From the NCBI GenBank assembly GCA_037693485.1, contig CM075345.1:92834001-92898000 (forward strand): DNA of 64,000 nt. Reading direction: 5' to 3'. Numbering within the stretch: position 1 is the first letter of the stretch; every line of letters begins with the position of its first letter. Made by a program: the position numbers and the translations under genes. This DNA is from Kitagawia praeruptora. Taxonomy: Eukaryota; Streptophyta; Magnoliopsida; Apiales; Apiaceae. Positions 21,977 to 32,043 of this stretch are shown here, in pieces. Below the pieces are notes generated by a model, which was not told the DNA's origin, did no database searches, and saw only the letters and a program-made list of their open reading frames with translations.

Positions 21977-24594
21977 AAAGTGTGCCGCCGTGATGGCGAT
22001 GAAGTCTCACGAAGAGAGGACCAGGCCAACTATTATCATCCTTAATGGAGGCTTGGAAGTTACGTCAAGCTATTGACGTTAAAGAAGCGCTTCTTGGGAG
22101 GCAACCTAAGCATTATTGTAATTTGTTGTAGTATAGGTATTCAAAAAAAAAAAGAAAAAAAAAGCAGATTTCAGAATGCGCCAGCGCATCATGTGCCATC
22201 CAGCGCGCAGGAGCGCCGTGTAAAGCAGATGGGGAGCGCGCATCAGGCGCCCAAACGGCGCAGGAGCGCTGAAACGCGCAGACAGGAATCGCGCATCATG
22301 CGCCAGTGCACACCTCAAGCGCCGAGACCCCCTGCCCAGTTGTGTTTTTGAGTGTAAAAACTCATAAATTTCAATTCCTATCTCCTTTACTTCATATCCT
22401 ATCCCAATTCCACTTCAAATTAAAATCCTAACACCCCTAAATTCTATCCTACATCTAATTCAATCCCCAAAATCCTTTTTCATCTCTAAATTACATACAC
22501 CATTATCCATTATATACACCCACCTCACCTATATATACACAAACCCATCTATATAAACCCCAAAGTTCTCAACTTTCATCCATTCAAAGTGCAAGGGGGA
22601 ATTAAATTCGAATTTTTTGGGGATTCATCTAGCAGGTTCACCTCTTTGATTCAATTGGGTAATTTTCTATCTCATCTTTTATTTGAAATTGTGAATTTTG
22701 CAAGCTAGGGTTCTTGGAGTGTGTAATTTGGGGGTTCTTTGTTGGTGAATTGTTTGGAGAATGTTGTTCTTTGCTTGATATTTGAAAGCGAGGATGAGTA
22801 GGTATGTTTCTGCTATCCCTTGTATTTACTTCCATTCAATGCGGACATTGAATCTTTCAAGTTTGGGGGTGGTTTGAGGGATAAGTAGTTGTTTGTTGTA
22901 TTATGTGTTCATATAGATTGCATAAATTTTGCATATTAGTAGTAATTCATGCATGATTGTTATGTTCATGTTATTTACGTTTGTTTCATAGAGGACATTC
23001 TGTTTTTATGTTCGTATTTCATGTGAGTTCATAATAGTTGCATTTGCACCCATGCTTGATAGGAATTTTGTGTTGTTGACGCTTTTGATTGAGAAGTGAT
23101 ATGCTTTGTTCTTGTGCACACACATACACTAGTAAGTTGAAGCTAGTAGACTTTTTGAATGTTGTAAGTGATTAGAAGGACATGAATATGTGCAAGATGA
23201 TTTAGTTGCATGCTTTGAATACAAGTAGGTGCGTTAGAGAGATTTTTGCTTGGGATTGAGTATGTTTTTCCACCAAGTGAGTTTTTGAGCCATATTGCAT
23301 ATCTGTTGCAATTTATTCATTTGCTTGAGTATCCACGGATTGTTTGCATTGCTAGCAGTTGTTTGAGGTCTTTCTTGAAACGCATGACATTATTTGGCGT
23401 TTAAAATGATAAAGGCACTTAGGAATAACCGCATATTTTCCCATATTACCACACCATATTTACATGATCAATTAGTTAACCCGTTGAGCTTAATACTATT
23501 TTTTCGGTGACATACCACATTACTTGCCTAGACCTTTTTCTTGTATTAGCCGTACATTAATTTGAACCCACATTGTCAAAGGCTAGTAGAGTGTTTAAGG
23601 GAGTAATAAGGTGTGCAAGGAGGGGTTTATTGTTGGTCTTACTTTTGGGGGAAATATTGAAAATTGGGTTTGTTTACTTGATAGTCAGCTTGTGTAATAA
23701 AATTGTGGGATCATTGTTTATTGTTTATATTATTGTTTGTGTCATATTTAGCTCTCGAAAAAAAAAGAAAAAAAAAGAAAAGAATATATTATGAGAGCAT
23801 ATTTGTGTTTATTGTGATCCTACTTCAGTCGACTAGTCGAGTGTTTTTGTTGGAAGAATAATAGATTATGTGGGGGGAAGTAGGTGGTTGTGTATGATAT
23901 ATTATAAGTTCCTACTAGTTTTTGACACTTCACCTGATTTGGCTTATTTGACATACCTTGTCCCTAGCCCGGTTACAACCCAAATGAAGACCTTTTGATT
24001 ATCGTCATTGATGTATGTTGTGTTAAGAGTTAGATTGATACCAAATGTCAAGCGTGCTTATGATTTTGTTGGAATTGAGTGATACACTTACCCTTGTTCT
24101 TGAGAGAGTATTTTTTTGTGAGTGGATTGTGAGTGTTTGCTTGTCTTTGCGTATGAGATCCCGAGTTTTGTCTCAAAGATGTGCTCTTGTAGGCTTAGCA
24201 TGCTTACTAACTTATTCTTACATTTGACATGGGCTTGTGAGAACTTATGCATGTTCATTGAGTAGACTATGTGAATACTTGCACTTTCGACACCAAGACA
24301 TTGCGTATTTACTTTTATTCTTAAGTTGATATGGCATGAGAGGATTTGAAGGTATGGTAGGATATTAGTACTAGATTATTTGCATTTTCATATTAGTTGC
24401 ATTGCATTAGATTGCATTGGATTTTGTGGGTACATTCACTATAGGCCCTCACGAGACCTTACTCGTCCACTAGGGCTGCCTAGGGGTTTAAAGGGCTTGT
24501 TGCATATGCCAAATGCAACCGTGATCACCTACGGAAGTGGTACTAGTTAGTTAGTTAGTTGTAATTGTTTATGCTTGAGGACAAGCATCGGTTT
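21977..24594 (+). other. Non-coding interior of element E
   Basis: No supported gene. Just after the ORF there is a segment with AAGCGCTTCTTGGGAGG, a phrase I associate with Athila-like 3' regions. An A-rich tract (22142-22162) and a GC-rich island (22165-22330) with many GCGC runs follow. The rest is T-rich, ending in the polypurine tract at 24595-24607. Confidence 0.6.
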
Positions 24595-24607
24595 AAGTTT
24601 GGGGGTG

Positions 24608-25919
24608 TGATAAGTGGATTTTATCTCCACTTGGAGCATTCTAAATCGGCTTAAATTGATTGTCTTGGGCTCAAGTTTCTTGTAGTTTTGATGTGTTTTG
24701 TTTAGTTGTGCAGATTTACAAGGATGTTGATTATTGGGCTGCACGAGTGAGATTCAATGTTTGGGCCATATCTTGAGTTCTAGAAGTCAGTTTTAGGCGA
24801 TCTTACTGTCCACGCGAAGATAACGAGATTCTATATCATTCTAAAGTGGTCCAGAGGCCCAATTGAAGCTGGAACGTTCCAGAATTACTGAAGAAAAGAC
24901 AGCTGCGAATTTCCCTTTAAATCAGAATCAGTTTAGGAAATGTACTTCTATTATAATTCTGATTTGGTATTTTCTTGTTGGGCAAGATGTCTAGAGCCTA
25001 TATAAACACATCCAACCCTTGTAATTTATCATCATCATTAGGAGTAGAACCATTACATATCAATTACTTAGATTTATTTGTATCTTTTCATACTTTGTTT
25101 TTATCATGGTTTCATCAGATCCCATGATGACGAGAGGTTCGATTATGAACTAATCATTGTCATGAGATTCTAACGGATTTATTTATGGAGTTTAGTATCT
25201 TGATGCTTTAAAGATCTGTGTGTGATGTATATCTTGATATCCTCTTATGGTTGTGATTCATGTGTTTAGATGCGTCATGAACATCTAATTTGTTAATCTC
25301 TTGCTAAACGAGAGTGGATCTTGAGATTTAGAACTTGCCATGCTAGCATAGGATAGGTTGATGTTTTAACATCATGATTTGTGGCATGATTAGAGATAAT
25401 ATGCTACCCTATGTGATCAATGTGGATAACTTGTTCTTCAACCGTTATGTTTTCAAATTCTATAGAGATATAGGGTCTAAGCATAATTGGTGTCTATTCA
25501 TCTTCTATCTCTTTTGTGGATGTATGTTTAGTTTGGTATTCGTATACTGAGAAGTAGCGTATACTTGTTTCGTGTTATTCGATCAGATATCATAACCATT
25601 GCATATAGTGATTAAAGGTGTCAGATCTAAGCAAAGTATTTAATGAAGTTAGGATTCCATGGTTTATCTTGCAGAAGTAATTAGATTTCAATTCTTGTTA
25701 GTTAGTTAATTCGTAGTTTTGTTAATTTGATTCTTAGTTTAATTTAGTTAGTTAAAACCTTAATTTATTAATTGTCTTAACAGTGAATTAAGATCATACA
25801 CTGTTGCATAGGTGCGTTTACTGAATTAAAACCATAACCAGATCCCTATGGGAACGAATTTGGACTTAACCTTATATATTACTTGTGACCACGTACGCTT
25901 GCGTGTTTTAGTGCAAACA
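24608..25919 (+). repeat. 3' LTR of element E (1312 bp)
   Basis: It matches 19565-20929 apart from the 53-bp indel and about 8 substitutions counted by eye. It is followed by the duplication CTTCT and then by the resumed protease frame of Sirevirus B. Confidence 0.95.
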
Positions 25920-26008
25920 CTTCTCCACATACTCTGATAGCAGGGCTTTATTTCCAGTCATGTGTCCTGAACATCCACTATCCACGACTAGGGTACTTTC
26001 CCTTGTGC
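25920..26008 (-). pseudogene. pol: Start of Sirevirus B protease, separated by element E
   Basis: The minus strand reads GTRESTLVVDSGCSGHMTGN, the copia aspartic protease with its D-S-G catalytic triplet. The frame continues at 19564 after element E. It is offset by +1 from the gag frame that stops at 26026. The conserved stretch TTTGTGATTGCAG lies between the two. Confidence 0.85.
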
Positions 26009-26025
26009 CCTGCAATCACAAACAT

Positions 26026-28281
26026 TTACTGAGGATTAGTTTTAAGGATCCAGACTTGCTTGGATCCTTTGGCTTTCTTAACTTTGTTAGCTTTTGCAGC
26101 GGAATTCACGTTATCAGAGTTTAAGCTAACTTTATCAGAGTTTATACTTGCAGAATTAACCTTAACCCATTTCAAATTTGGCTTGGGTTCATAGTAATTA
26201 TGATAAATAGCATGATAATCTTTGCAAGTATAAATAGAATGCCAAATACTTCCACAATGTTTGCATAATGTCTGTGGTCTAGTTCTAACATTAACTTTCT
26301 TTACTTCAGACTTAGAAGGTAAAGAATTAATGTTTTTGTTTTTCCTGCAAAAACTAGCAAGATGGTTAGTGCTACCACAGTTATGACATGTCTTTCTTGG
26401 AGAAAAAGTAGCAAGCATTGGATAATTACCTTGAGAAATGCCTACTTTACCATTCCTATTCTTTCTAGACACTTTCTGTTTCTTAACATATTTTAACTCC
26501 TTAAGCTTATGCTTGAGTTGTTTATCTGTCATTAAATCAATATTAACCTGTTTAACACTAGTTTTTACTGGTTCTTTATTAACAATTCCTTTTTCAGCCT
26601 CAGACTTAGATTCATTCACTCCATGAACAAATTTTGTAGTAGGAATATGAGTTCTCATTTTAACTTGATTCTGAAATCTAAGTTCATCTCCCTCACAGTA
26701 ACCTAAACCTACCGTGTCTAACTGAAAAACCTCATTAGTGTCTTTTCCAGAATGAGTCCATGTTTTAATTATGTGATTTGCCTTCTCCAACTCAGATTCT
26801 AGTTGCTTATATTTTCCTAGCAACTCCTGTTCTAGATAAACAGCATCATCTCTTTCTCTCTGAACTTGTTGCATGTTTTCAAGTTTCTCTTCAATAATTT
26901 TATTTCTTTGTTTAAGTTCAAAATTCTCAGACTTTATTCTCTCATTCTCTAAAGTCTGATCCCTGTAACTAATATGCAATGTCTTGAGATAAATTCTCAA
27001 TTCAAATATATTATCAGTATTATTATAAGCATAAGTAGTTATGGGTACCTTATTCTCAGACTCTTCTGCTTCATTCTCAATAGAAGCCATGAGAGCATAG
27101 TTGACTTCCTCATCTGAGTCTGAAGTGTCTACCCAATCTCTGCCTTTTGTGATGAGTGCCTTCTCAGTTTTACCCTTCTTGCACTCAGGAGCATAGTGAC
27201 CCATCCCCTTACACTTGTAGCATTGAATCTCAGACCTATCCTTCTTCCCAGATTTAGTCTCCTTTCTCTCAGACTTCCTGAAACTCTTTCTGTCAGAAGT
27301 TGAATCTCTAGAGAACCTGTTTCCCTTTTTAAAGTTCTTGAAACCCATCTTCTTGAAACTTTTCACCATCAAGACAGCCATCTTCCTTATTTCCTCTTCA
27401 TCCTCAGAATCAGATGAATCATCGGTGTTTGTGTCAACATCAGAATCTGATGACTCACTCTCAGAATAAATAGCCAAAGCTTTTCCCTTAGCTTTCTTCC
27501 TTGAGGCTTCCTTCTTTAAAGGTTTCTCTTCAACTTTAAGAGCAACAGACTTTGCCTTCTTGCTTGATCTCCTGTTTCTCTGTTCCAATTCCAGTTCATG
27601 AGTTTTGAGTAACCCATAAATTTCATCAATCTCAGTATCAGCAAGATCATAATTGTCTCTAATAGTGGTTGTTTTCACATCCCACTTTTCAGGTAGAGCA
27701 AGAAGAAATTTGAGATTAGAGTCTTCTAAATCATACTCTTTATTTACCAATGACAAATCATTGATGAGTTTACAGAACCTGTCAAATGTTTCTGTCATGG
27801 TTTCTTCAAACTTTGCCTCAAAATGCTCATACTCCTGTGTGAGTATGTTCCTTCTATTCTTCTTGATAGCAGCAGTTCCTTGACATCTGACCTCAAGGGC
27901 ATCCCAAATTTCTTTGGCAGTAGTGCAGTTAATCACCTTATTAGACATGACATTGTCTAAATCAATATGAAGTAGATGCCATACCTTTGCATCCTTAGGA
28001 ATAGATGAAAGATCTTCAGGGGTCAGATCCTTCTTTTCCTTTGGGACTGTCTTAGCTTCTTGACCAGCAGTGGTAGCAGATAGCTTGGTAGGCTTATGAG
28101 GACCTTCATAAATTCTGTCAAGATATTCTGGATCTGTAGCCTCCAGAAACATAGTCATCTTTACCTTCCAGATAGCATAATCTGCTGGCCTCAGAATAGG
28201 AACCCTAATAGTCTCATATCGACTCACAGTAGTAGGAGCCTTCTCAGAACCTAAACCTGTTGGAGGAGGAATCTCTGACAT
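26026..28281 (-). CDS. gag: gag polyprotein of Sirevirus B, intact frame (751 aa)
   Basis: This is the only fully open gag in the window. The start is taken at the ATG of MSEIPPPTGLG because it matches the start of gag in element A; a longer reading to 28362 runs into the primer site and LTR edge. Residues roughly 40-240 form a UBN2-type gag domain. A zinc knuckle CYKCKGMGHYAPEC follows around residue 360, then WVDTSDSDEEVNYALMA, a Leu/Glu/Lys-rich probable coiled coil (about 430-510), and two further C-C-H-C motifs (CHNCGSTNHLASFC, CKHCGSIWHSIYTC). It ends ILKTNPQ at a TAA. The product would form the virus-like particle and package RNA in the cytoplasm. It could in principle still be made, although pol of this copy is broken. 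Confidence 0.88.
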   Translation of the reverse strand: MSEIPPPTGLGSEKAPTTVSRYETIRVPILRPADYAIWKVKMTMFLEATDPEYLDRIYEGPHKPTKLSATTAGQEAKTVPKEKKDLTPEDLSSIPKDAKVWHLLHIDLDNVMSNKVINCTTAKEIWDALEVRCQGTAAIKKNRRNILTQEYEHFEAKFEETMTETFDRFCKLINDLSLVNKEYDLEDSNLKFLLALPEKWDVKTTTIRDNYDLADTEIDEIYGLLKTHELELEQRNRRSSKKAKSVALKVEEKPLKKEASRKKAKGKALAIYSESESSDSDVDTNTDDSSDSEDEEEIRKMAVLMVKSFKKMGFKNFKKGNRFSRDSTSDRKSFRKSERKETKSGKKDRSEIQCYKCKGMGHYAPECKKGKTEKALITKGRDWVDTSDSDEEVNYALMASIENEAEESENKVPITTYAYNNTDNIFELRIYLKTLHISYRDQTLENERIKSENFELKQRNKIIEEKLENMQQVQRERDDAVYLEQELLGKYKQLESELEKANHIIKTWTHSGKDTNEVFQLDTVGLGYCEGDELRFQNQVKMRTHIPTTKFVHGVNESKSEAEKGIVNKEPVKTSVKQVNIDLMTDKQLKHKLKELKYVKKQKVSRKNRNGKVGISQGNYPMLATFSPRKTCHNCGSTNHLASFCRKNKNINSLPSKSEVKKVNVRTRPQTLCKHCGSIWHSIYTCKDYHAIYHNYYEPKPNLKWVKVNSASINSDKVSLNSDNVNSAAKANKVKKAKGSKQVWILKTNPQ

Positions 28282-28329
28282 GATTATAGTTTTGTGTATA
28301 GATCTTAAACTGTATTGATTTACAGATTT

Positions 28330-28341
28330 GCTCTGATACCA
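28330..28341 (-). other. Primer binding site of Sirevirus B
   Basis: The minus strand reads TGGTATCAGAGC, matching initiator-Met tRNA, 2 bp inside the 5' LTR. Confidence 0.92.
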
Positions 28342-28343
28342 CT

Positions 28344-28891
28344 TGTTAGGCCGAATACACAAATATAATCAGGATTTGTATGAGAGATTAACAAGAACAC
28401 AAGTTTCACAATTAAAAATTGTTTTGAATTAATAATTCCTCTCTCAGTGATGTAAAATATCACAGAGAGCTGCTTAGGTTACAATGAATGAATAATTCGT
28501 TGTTCGATACCCTTCTAGGGTTAATCTAACTGTATTTATAAGACATACAGCTACGGTACAATCATAAATTGATACTCCTATAATTAAGCTATACAATTGA
28601 TATCAATTACGATTGCTACACATCTTCTAAGTCAACTCAATCTCTTTGATAGCTGTCCAATCTTCAAAGATATTGCTTCCATATTTATCTTCAATTAATC
28701 TTCAATCACTGTTTGACTTGTATACGCTTCCGCCATACAGAGTTTAACAAACTCTGTTGCGCTTCCAATCATCAGCGTTTGCGCTTCCATTCGTCAGCGT
28801 TTAACCAAACGCTGACTGCTTCCAGCTAAACTCTGATCTATCACTGTATCACTTAAACACTGATTAATACTTACATCAATTATATTTAACA
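28344..28891 (-). repeat. 5' LTR of Sirevirus B (548 bp)
   Basis: It is bounded by TGTTAG and CTAACA, with the TATCA duplication directly to the right. It contains the near-palindrome CAGAGTTTAACAAACTCTG near 28737, just upstream of GCGTTTGCGCTTCC units. Confidence 0.95.
28533..28541 (-). promoter_or_regulatory. Probable LTR TATA box of Sirevirus B
   Basis: The minus strand reads TTATAAATA inside the 5' LTR, with the same box conserved in the other Sirevirus LTRs. Confidence 0.55.
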
Positions 28892-28896
28892 TATCA

Positions 28897-31589
28897 TTTA
28901 CAGATTATAGGCTCAGAGATGAGATTAAAACATTACTAAGTTATTACAACCATCTTGAAATAGTTATTACAACCCCAAATTGTCTTTATCTTAAAAGTTC
29001 AACTTAAAAAGGAATTACCATATAAGGCGACACTTGAGTCCAAAAGAGGTTTGGTTTTCAGAAACTTACACAAGTCATGCTTGTAAATAAACCTAACCAA
29101 CCTAAGCTATAATCCTATCCAACTTAGTCTGACTTGAGGTAATGCTACTGGATGCGGCCTCGGTACCTGCCTCGTAAACAGCCTCCTAAACTGTTGACCG
29201 GTTAGCACGTTTTTGCGGAGGGTTTGCCTAGTTCTTGCCATGTTTATCTGTTGTTGAGTGGTAGTATATATAAAAGAAAAGCAAGAGTGAGCAATACAGC
29301 TCAGCCATATAATAATAGTTTTCAAAGTACTTTTGTTAACGTAAACCATATGACATATCGTATACTGATATTGTATCATCATTAAACATTTTCATTCTTT
29401 ATCCAGAGATATAACGAAGAATTTCTGAGGTACTTTGAATAGTTCATCATTCTGTCAACACTATCGGTAACTAAGCACCTAGGCTTTCATTACAGTGTTG
29501 CAATACAATTCCAATTGGAAGAATGAGATTATGCTGGATCCTCTTCCACGATATCTGGTGATCAGCCAATATACCGTGCCTCTGCTTCTCTACTAGTAGG
29601 ACGACGTTCCCTTATCGGGTTACACCCTGGCCGCATATGGGCCTTATTATTTGAACTACGCCCGAAGGCGATGTCCCCTCTTCCTCCAATCCCTTAGAGA
29701 ATTTTATGCATCGTAGGAACATAATTTAATTCAGTTTCCCCTAAGCACAAAGCTTGACGACTGGTTTGATAATCATTACTAACTTTACTTCCACGAGTAA
29801 TTGAGAAAGTAACTCTGATGTGTGCGTTGACTTTAGTCAACAGATTTCGATTACTAAGAATCGCTTCCTCAAATATAACTTGGGAGTTGGTCGGAGTTTT
29901 GAGTGTTTAGTCAAACCTGAGCCCCTCCTTACTAGGTAGGGTGCATTTCTTGTTGGTAGCGAAGGGAGAAAATAATTAATACTAGCTCCCAAAACCTTGG
30001 GTTCCCGAGTTTTGATAAGTTTGAACGAGTAGCGATACTTTTCGCTGATTGAAGCTATAGTCAGTGAAGAAATGGGAACCCGTTCTATTTTTAAATACTT
30101 TTCCGACGATCAGAAAATATTTAAAATAATTTTTAAAGTTTTAAATAACTTTTGAAATAAATAATATGATTTGTAAATCATCCTGGAATATTGAATAAAT
30201 ATTCAAATAATATTTATTAAATTAATAATCAGCTTAGAATATTTAATAAATATTTAAATAATATTTCTAAAATAAATAAACCTTCAGACTATTCTCAATA
30301 TGAAAATAATATTCAAATTATTAAGAAATATTCAAATAATATTTATTAATATCATCAAAGGAATTTTAATCCGAAAATATCCAATTTATATTTATTGGAA
30401 TATTTTAAAAATATACGTCATATAACCCTTCCGGTGACTTCCGGGTTTTATGTCCTTATCCGGACGAAATATCTCCGACTTCCTTACTAAGAAAAGGTAT
30501 TATCATACTCTACTGGAAACTTGTAACACATCATCGTATACATATATATAAGAGTCTATGCATACATACGTACTTAACAGGTTTATAAATCCCTGTAAAT
30601 AACCATACATCATATGCTGATTCGCAAAAATACTATCAAGCAGTTCATAGCATTTATACCACAACAACAACAGTTTGAAAATATTTGAAATACAAGTTTC
30701 GAAAACTTGCCTGATAGTGTCAGAATAGTCTGGGCTCTGTCTCTAGTGTGATGATCTATAATAACCAATAAGGTTCGGTTAGTTCGTTTAGCGATCCCGT
30801 CGAATCAACTATTCACATAAAGACACAACTTCGTAACGATACATCTTTATTAAATATTTGGCTTATTATAAGTCCATGATATCCTTTAACCACTTTTGGA
30901 TAATTATTGGTCTCGTAACGACTTTCGTTAAAGGTCATTTTCAATGAAACTAAAGTTTGTCTCGTATCGTCCCCTAAAAGAGTTTTTCACTTGCGCAACT
31001 TTGATTCGAAAAATTCTATAAAATTGAAAAATAAACTTTTTCATGAAATTCTTTTCCTCAGCTCTTCTTAGCTGTCAAGACGATTTATCATCCAAATTTC
31101 ATAATTAAGAACATCTTTTTGATAGCTCAATTGTTGCTCTAAAAATAACTTCTTTCCGCAGTGGTTTCTCATGCGCATTCTTTACTTAAACATTTCTGTA
31201 AAATCGAAACTTAAGCCTTTTGTCTTCAAAATTTTACAGGGACTTAACCACTAACTAAGATACCCCCTGTAAAAATTTCATAATCACAGACCATTTTTAA
31301 AGGGCTCGTTTGACTTTGTAAAGTCAGTCCATCTTAACGATTCGTCCATTTTAACCGGTTTCACTAGAACGACCATATCCCATAAACCGTAAATCGTAAT
31401 CACATGATCTTGGTGTCAAAACAAACTACAAAACAATTCCTACTGGTTTATGGCCAAAAACTTGCAAAAAAACATTTGTTCAATTCGGTATTATCTGCAC
31501 AAATAACCTAATGAAATTTTGACATTATAACAACTATAATTCGATCGTTTCCAAATTTCATGAACTCCATTTAACCACTTAATTCAACC
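28897..31589 (-). repeat. 5' LTR of gypsy element D, part 2
   Basis: This joins 9995 when Sirevirus B and one copy of TATCA are removed. No gene is supported. Small open frames such as 29107-29382 are taken as chance frames in LTR DNA. It is AT-rich with runs of ATATTTAATAAATATT near 30150-30400. The assignment as LTR rests on continuity across three insertions, since the partner LTR is outside the window. Confidence 0.6.
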
Positions 31590-31907
31590 TGTTAACAAAA
31601 AGGAAAATACAGGTCCTACATGTGCTGACTAAGCAATCCAGCTGGCCATTTGGGTGGTCTGTTATTTTGTCTTTTCTTTTGTTGCAAGTTTGTTACAAAA
31701 ACAAGAACGTGGGTCTATTTCTTGTTGCCCACTCTCTTTTCTTATGTATGACACATTGCTTCATTATTAAGTAGGGCTAAACATCAACAATGTAATCTAA
31801 ATCTTTATGCTGTATTTGTGCTGAGCTTTCATGTTAAATCTATGAGTTTCCCAGTTTAGTATTACTGATCTTCAAGCTATTAATTAATTAAAGTATAGGT
31901 TGTATCA
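31590..31907 (+). repeat. 5' LTR of element C (318 bp)
   Basis: It starts TGTTAACAAAAAGG and ends GGTTGTATCA, directly followed by the primer site. It matches 36580-36893 plus 43369-43372. Confidence 0.93.
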
Positions 31908-31920
31908 TGGTATCAGAGCC
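31908..31920 (+). other. Primer binding site of element C
   Basis: TGGTATCAGAGCC immediately after the LTR is complementary to initiator-Met tRNA. Confidence 0.92.
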
Positions 31921-32043
31921 TATGGGTATCTTATTTCCGCATTTCATTGTCATTGACGCCATTGTTGTTATTGATGTTCTCTGAAATTTGAGCTTCTTCG
32001 GTGTCAACTCAATTGCATATTCTCAGTAAGTCTTCTTCATTCT

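Larger units (their letters stand above)
19565..25919 (+). mobile_element. Non-autonomous LTR retrotransposon E, 6.4 kb, Athila-like primer site
   Basis: LTRs 19565-20929 (1365 bp) and 24608-25919 (1312 bp) start TGATAAGTGG and end GTGCAAACA, flanked by a perfect 5-bp duplication CTTCT (19560-19564 and 25920-25924). The primer site TGGCGCCGCTGCCGGGGA (20936) resembles the Asp-tRNA type of Athila elements, and a polypurine tract AAGTTTGGGGGTG precedes the right LTR. Only a short gag-like frame is present, with no protease, RT or integrase, so movement would need enzymes in trans. By hand I count about 8 substitutions between LTRs, plus one 53-bp indel, making it the youngest element here. It sits inside the protease of Sirevirus B. 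Confidence 0.95.
9996..28891 (-). mobile_element. Complete Sirevirus B, 18.9 kb with nested element E
   Basis: Two 548-bp LTRs (9996-10543 and 28344-28891) are flanked by a perfect 5-bp target duplication TATCA at 9991-9995 and 28892-28896. An initiator-Met primer site lies at 28330-28341 and a polypurine tract at 10544-10556. In element order it holds gag, protease, integrase, RT, RNase H, a 2-kb spacer and a broken extra ORF region of about 3.7 kb before the 3' LTR. Protease is split by the younger element E. Without E the element is about 12.5 kb, long for Ty1/copia but fitting the Sirevirus lineage, some members of which have an env-like ORF after pol. By hand I count about 15 substitutions between its LTRs, roughly 2.7%. 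Confidence 0.95.

Noticed and set aside
29107..29382. Open frame with MARTRQTLRKN
   Set aside because: It lies wholly within the D LTR segment, has no family resemblance beyond a basic stretch, and begins in AT-rich DNA without gene features.
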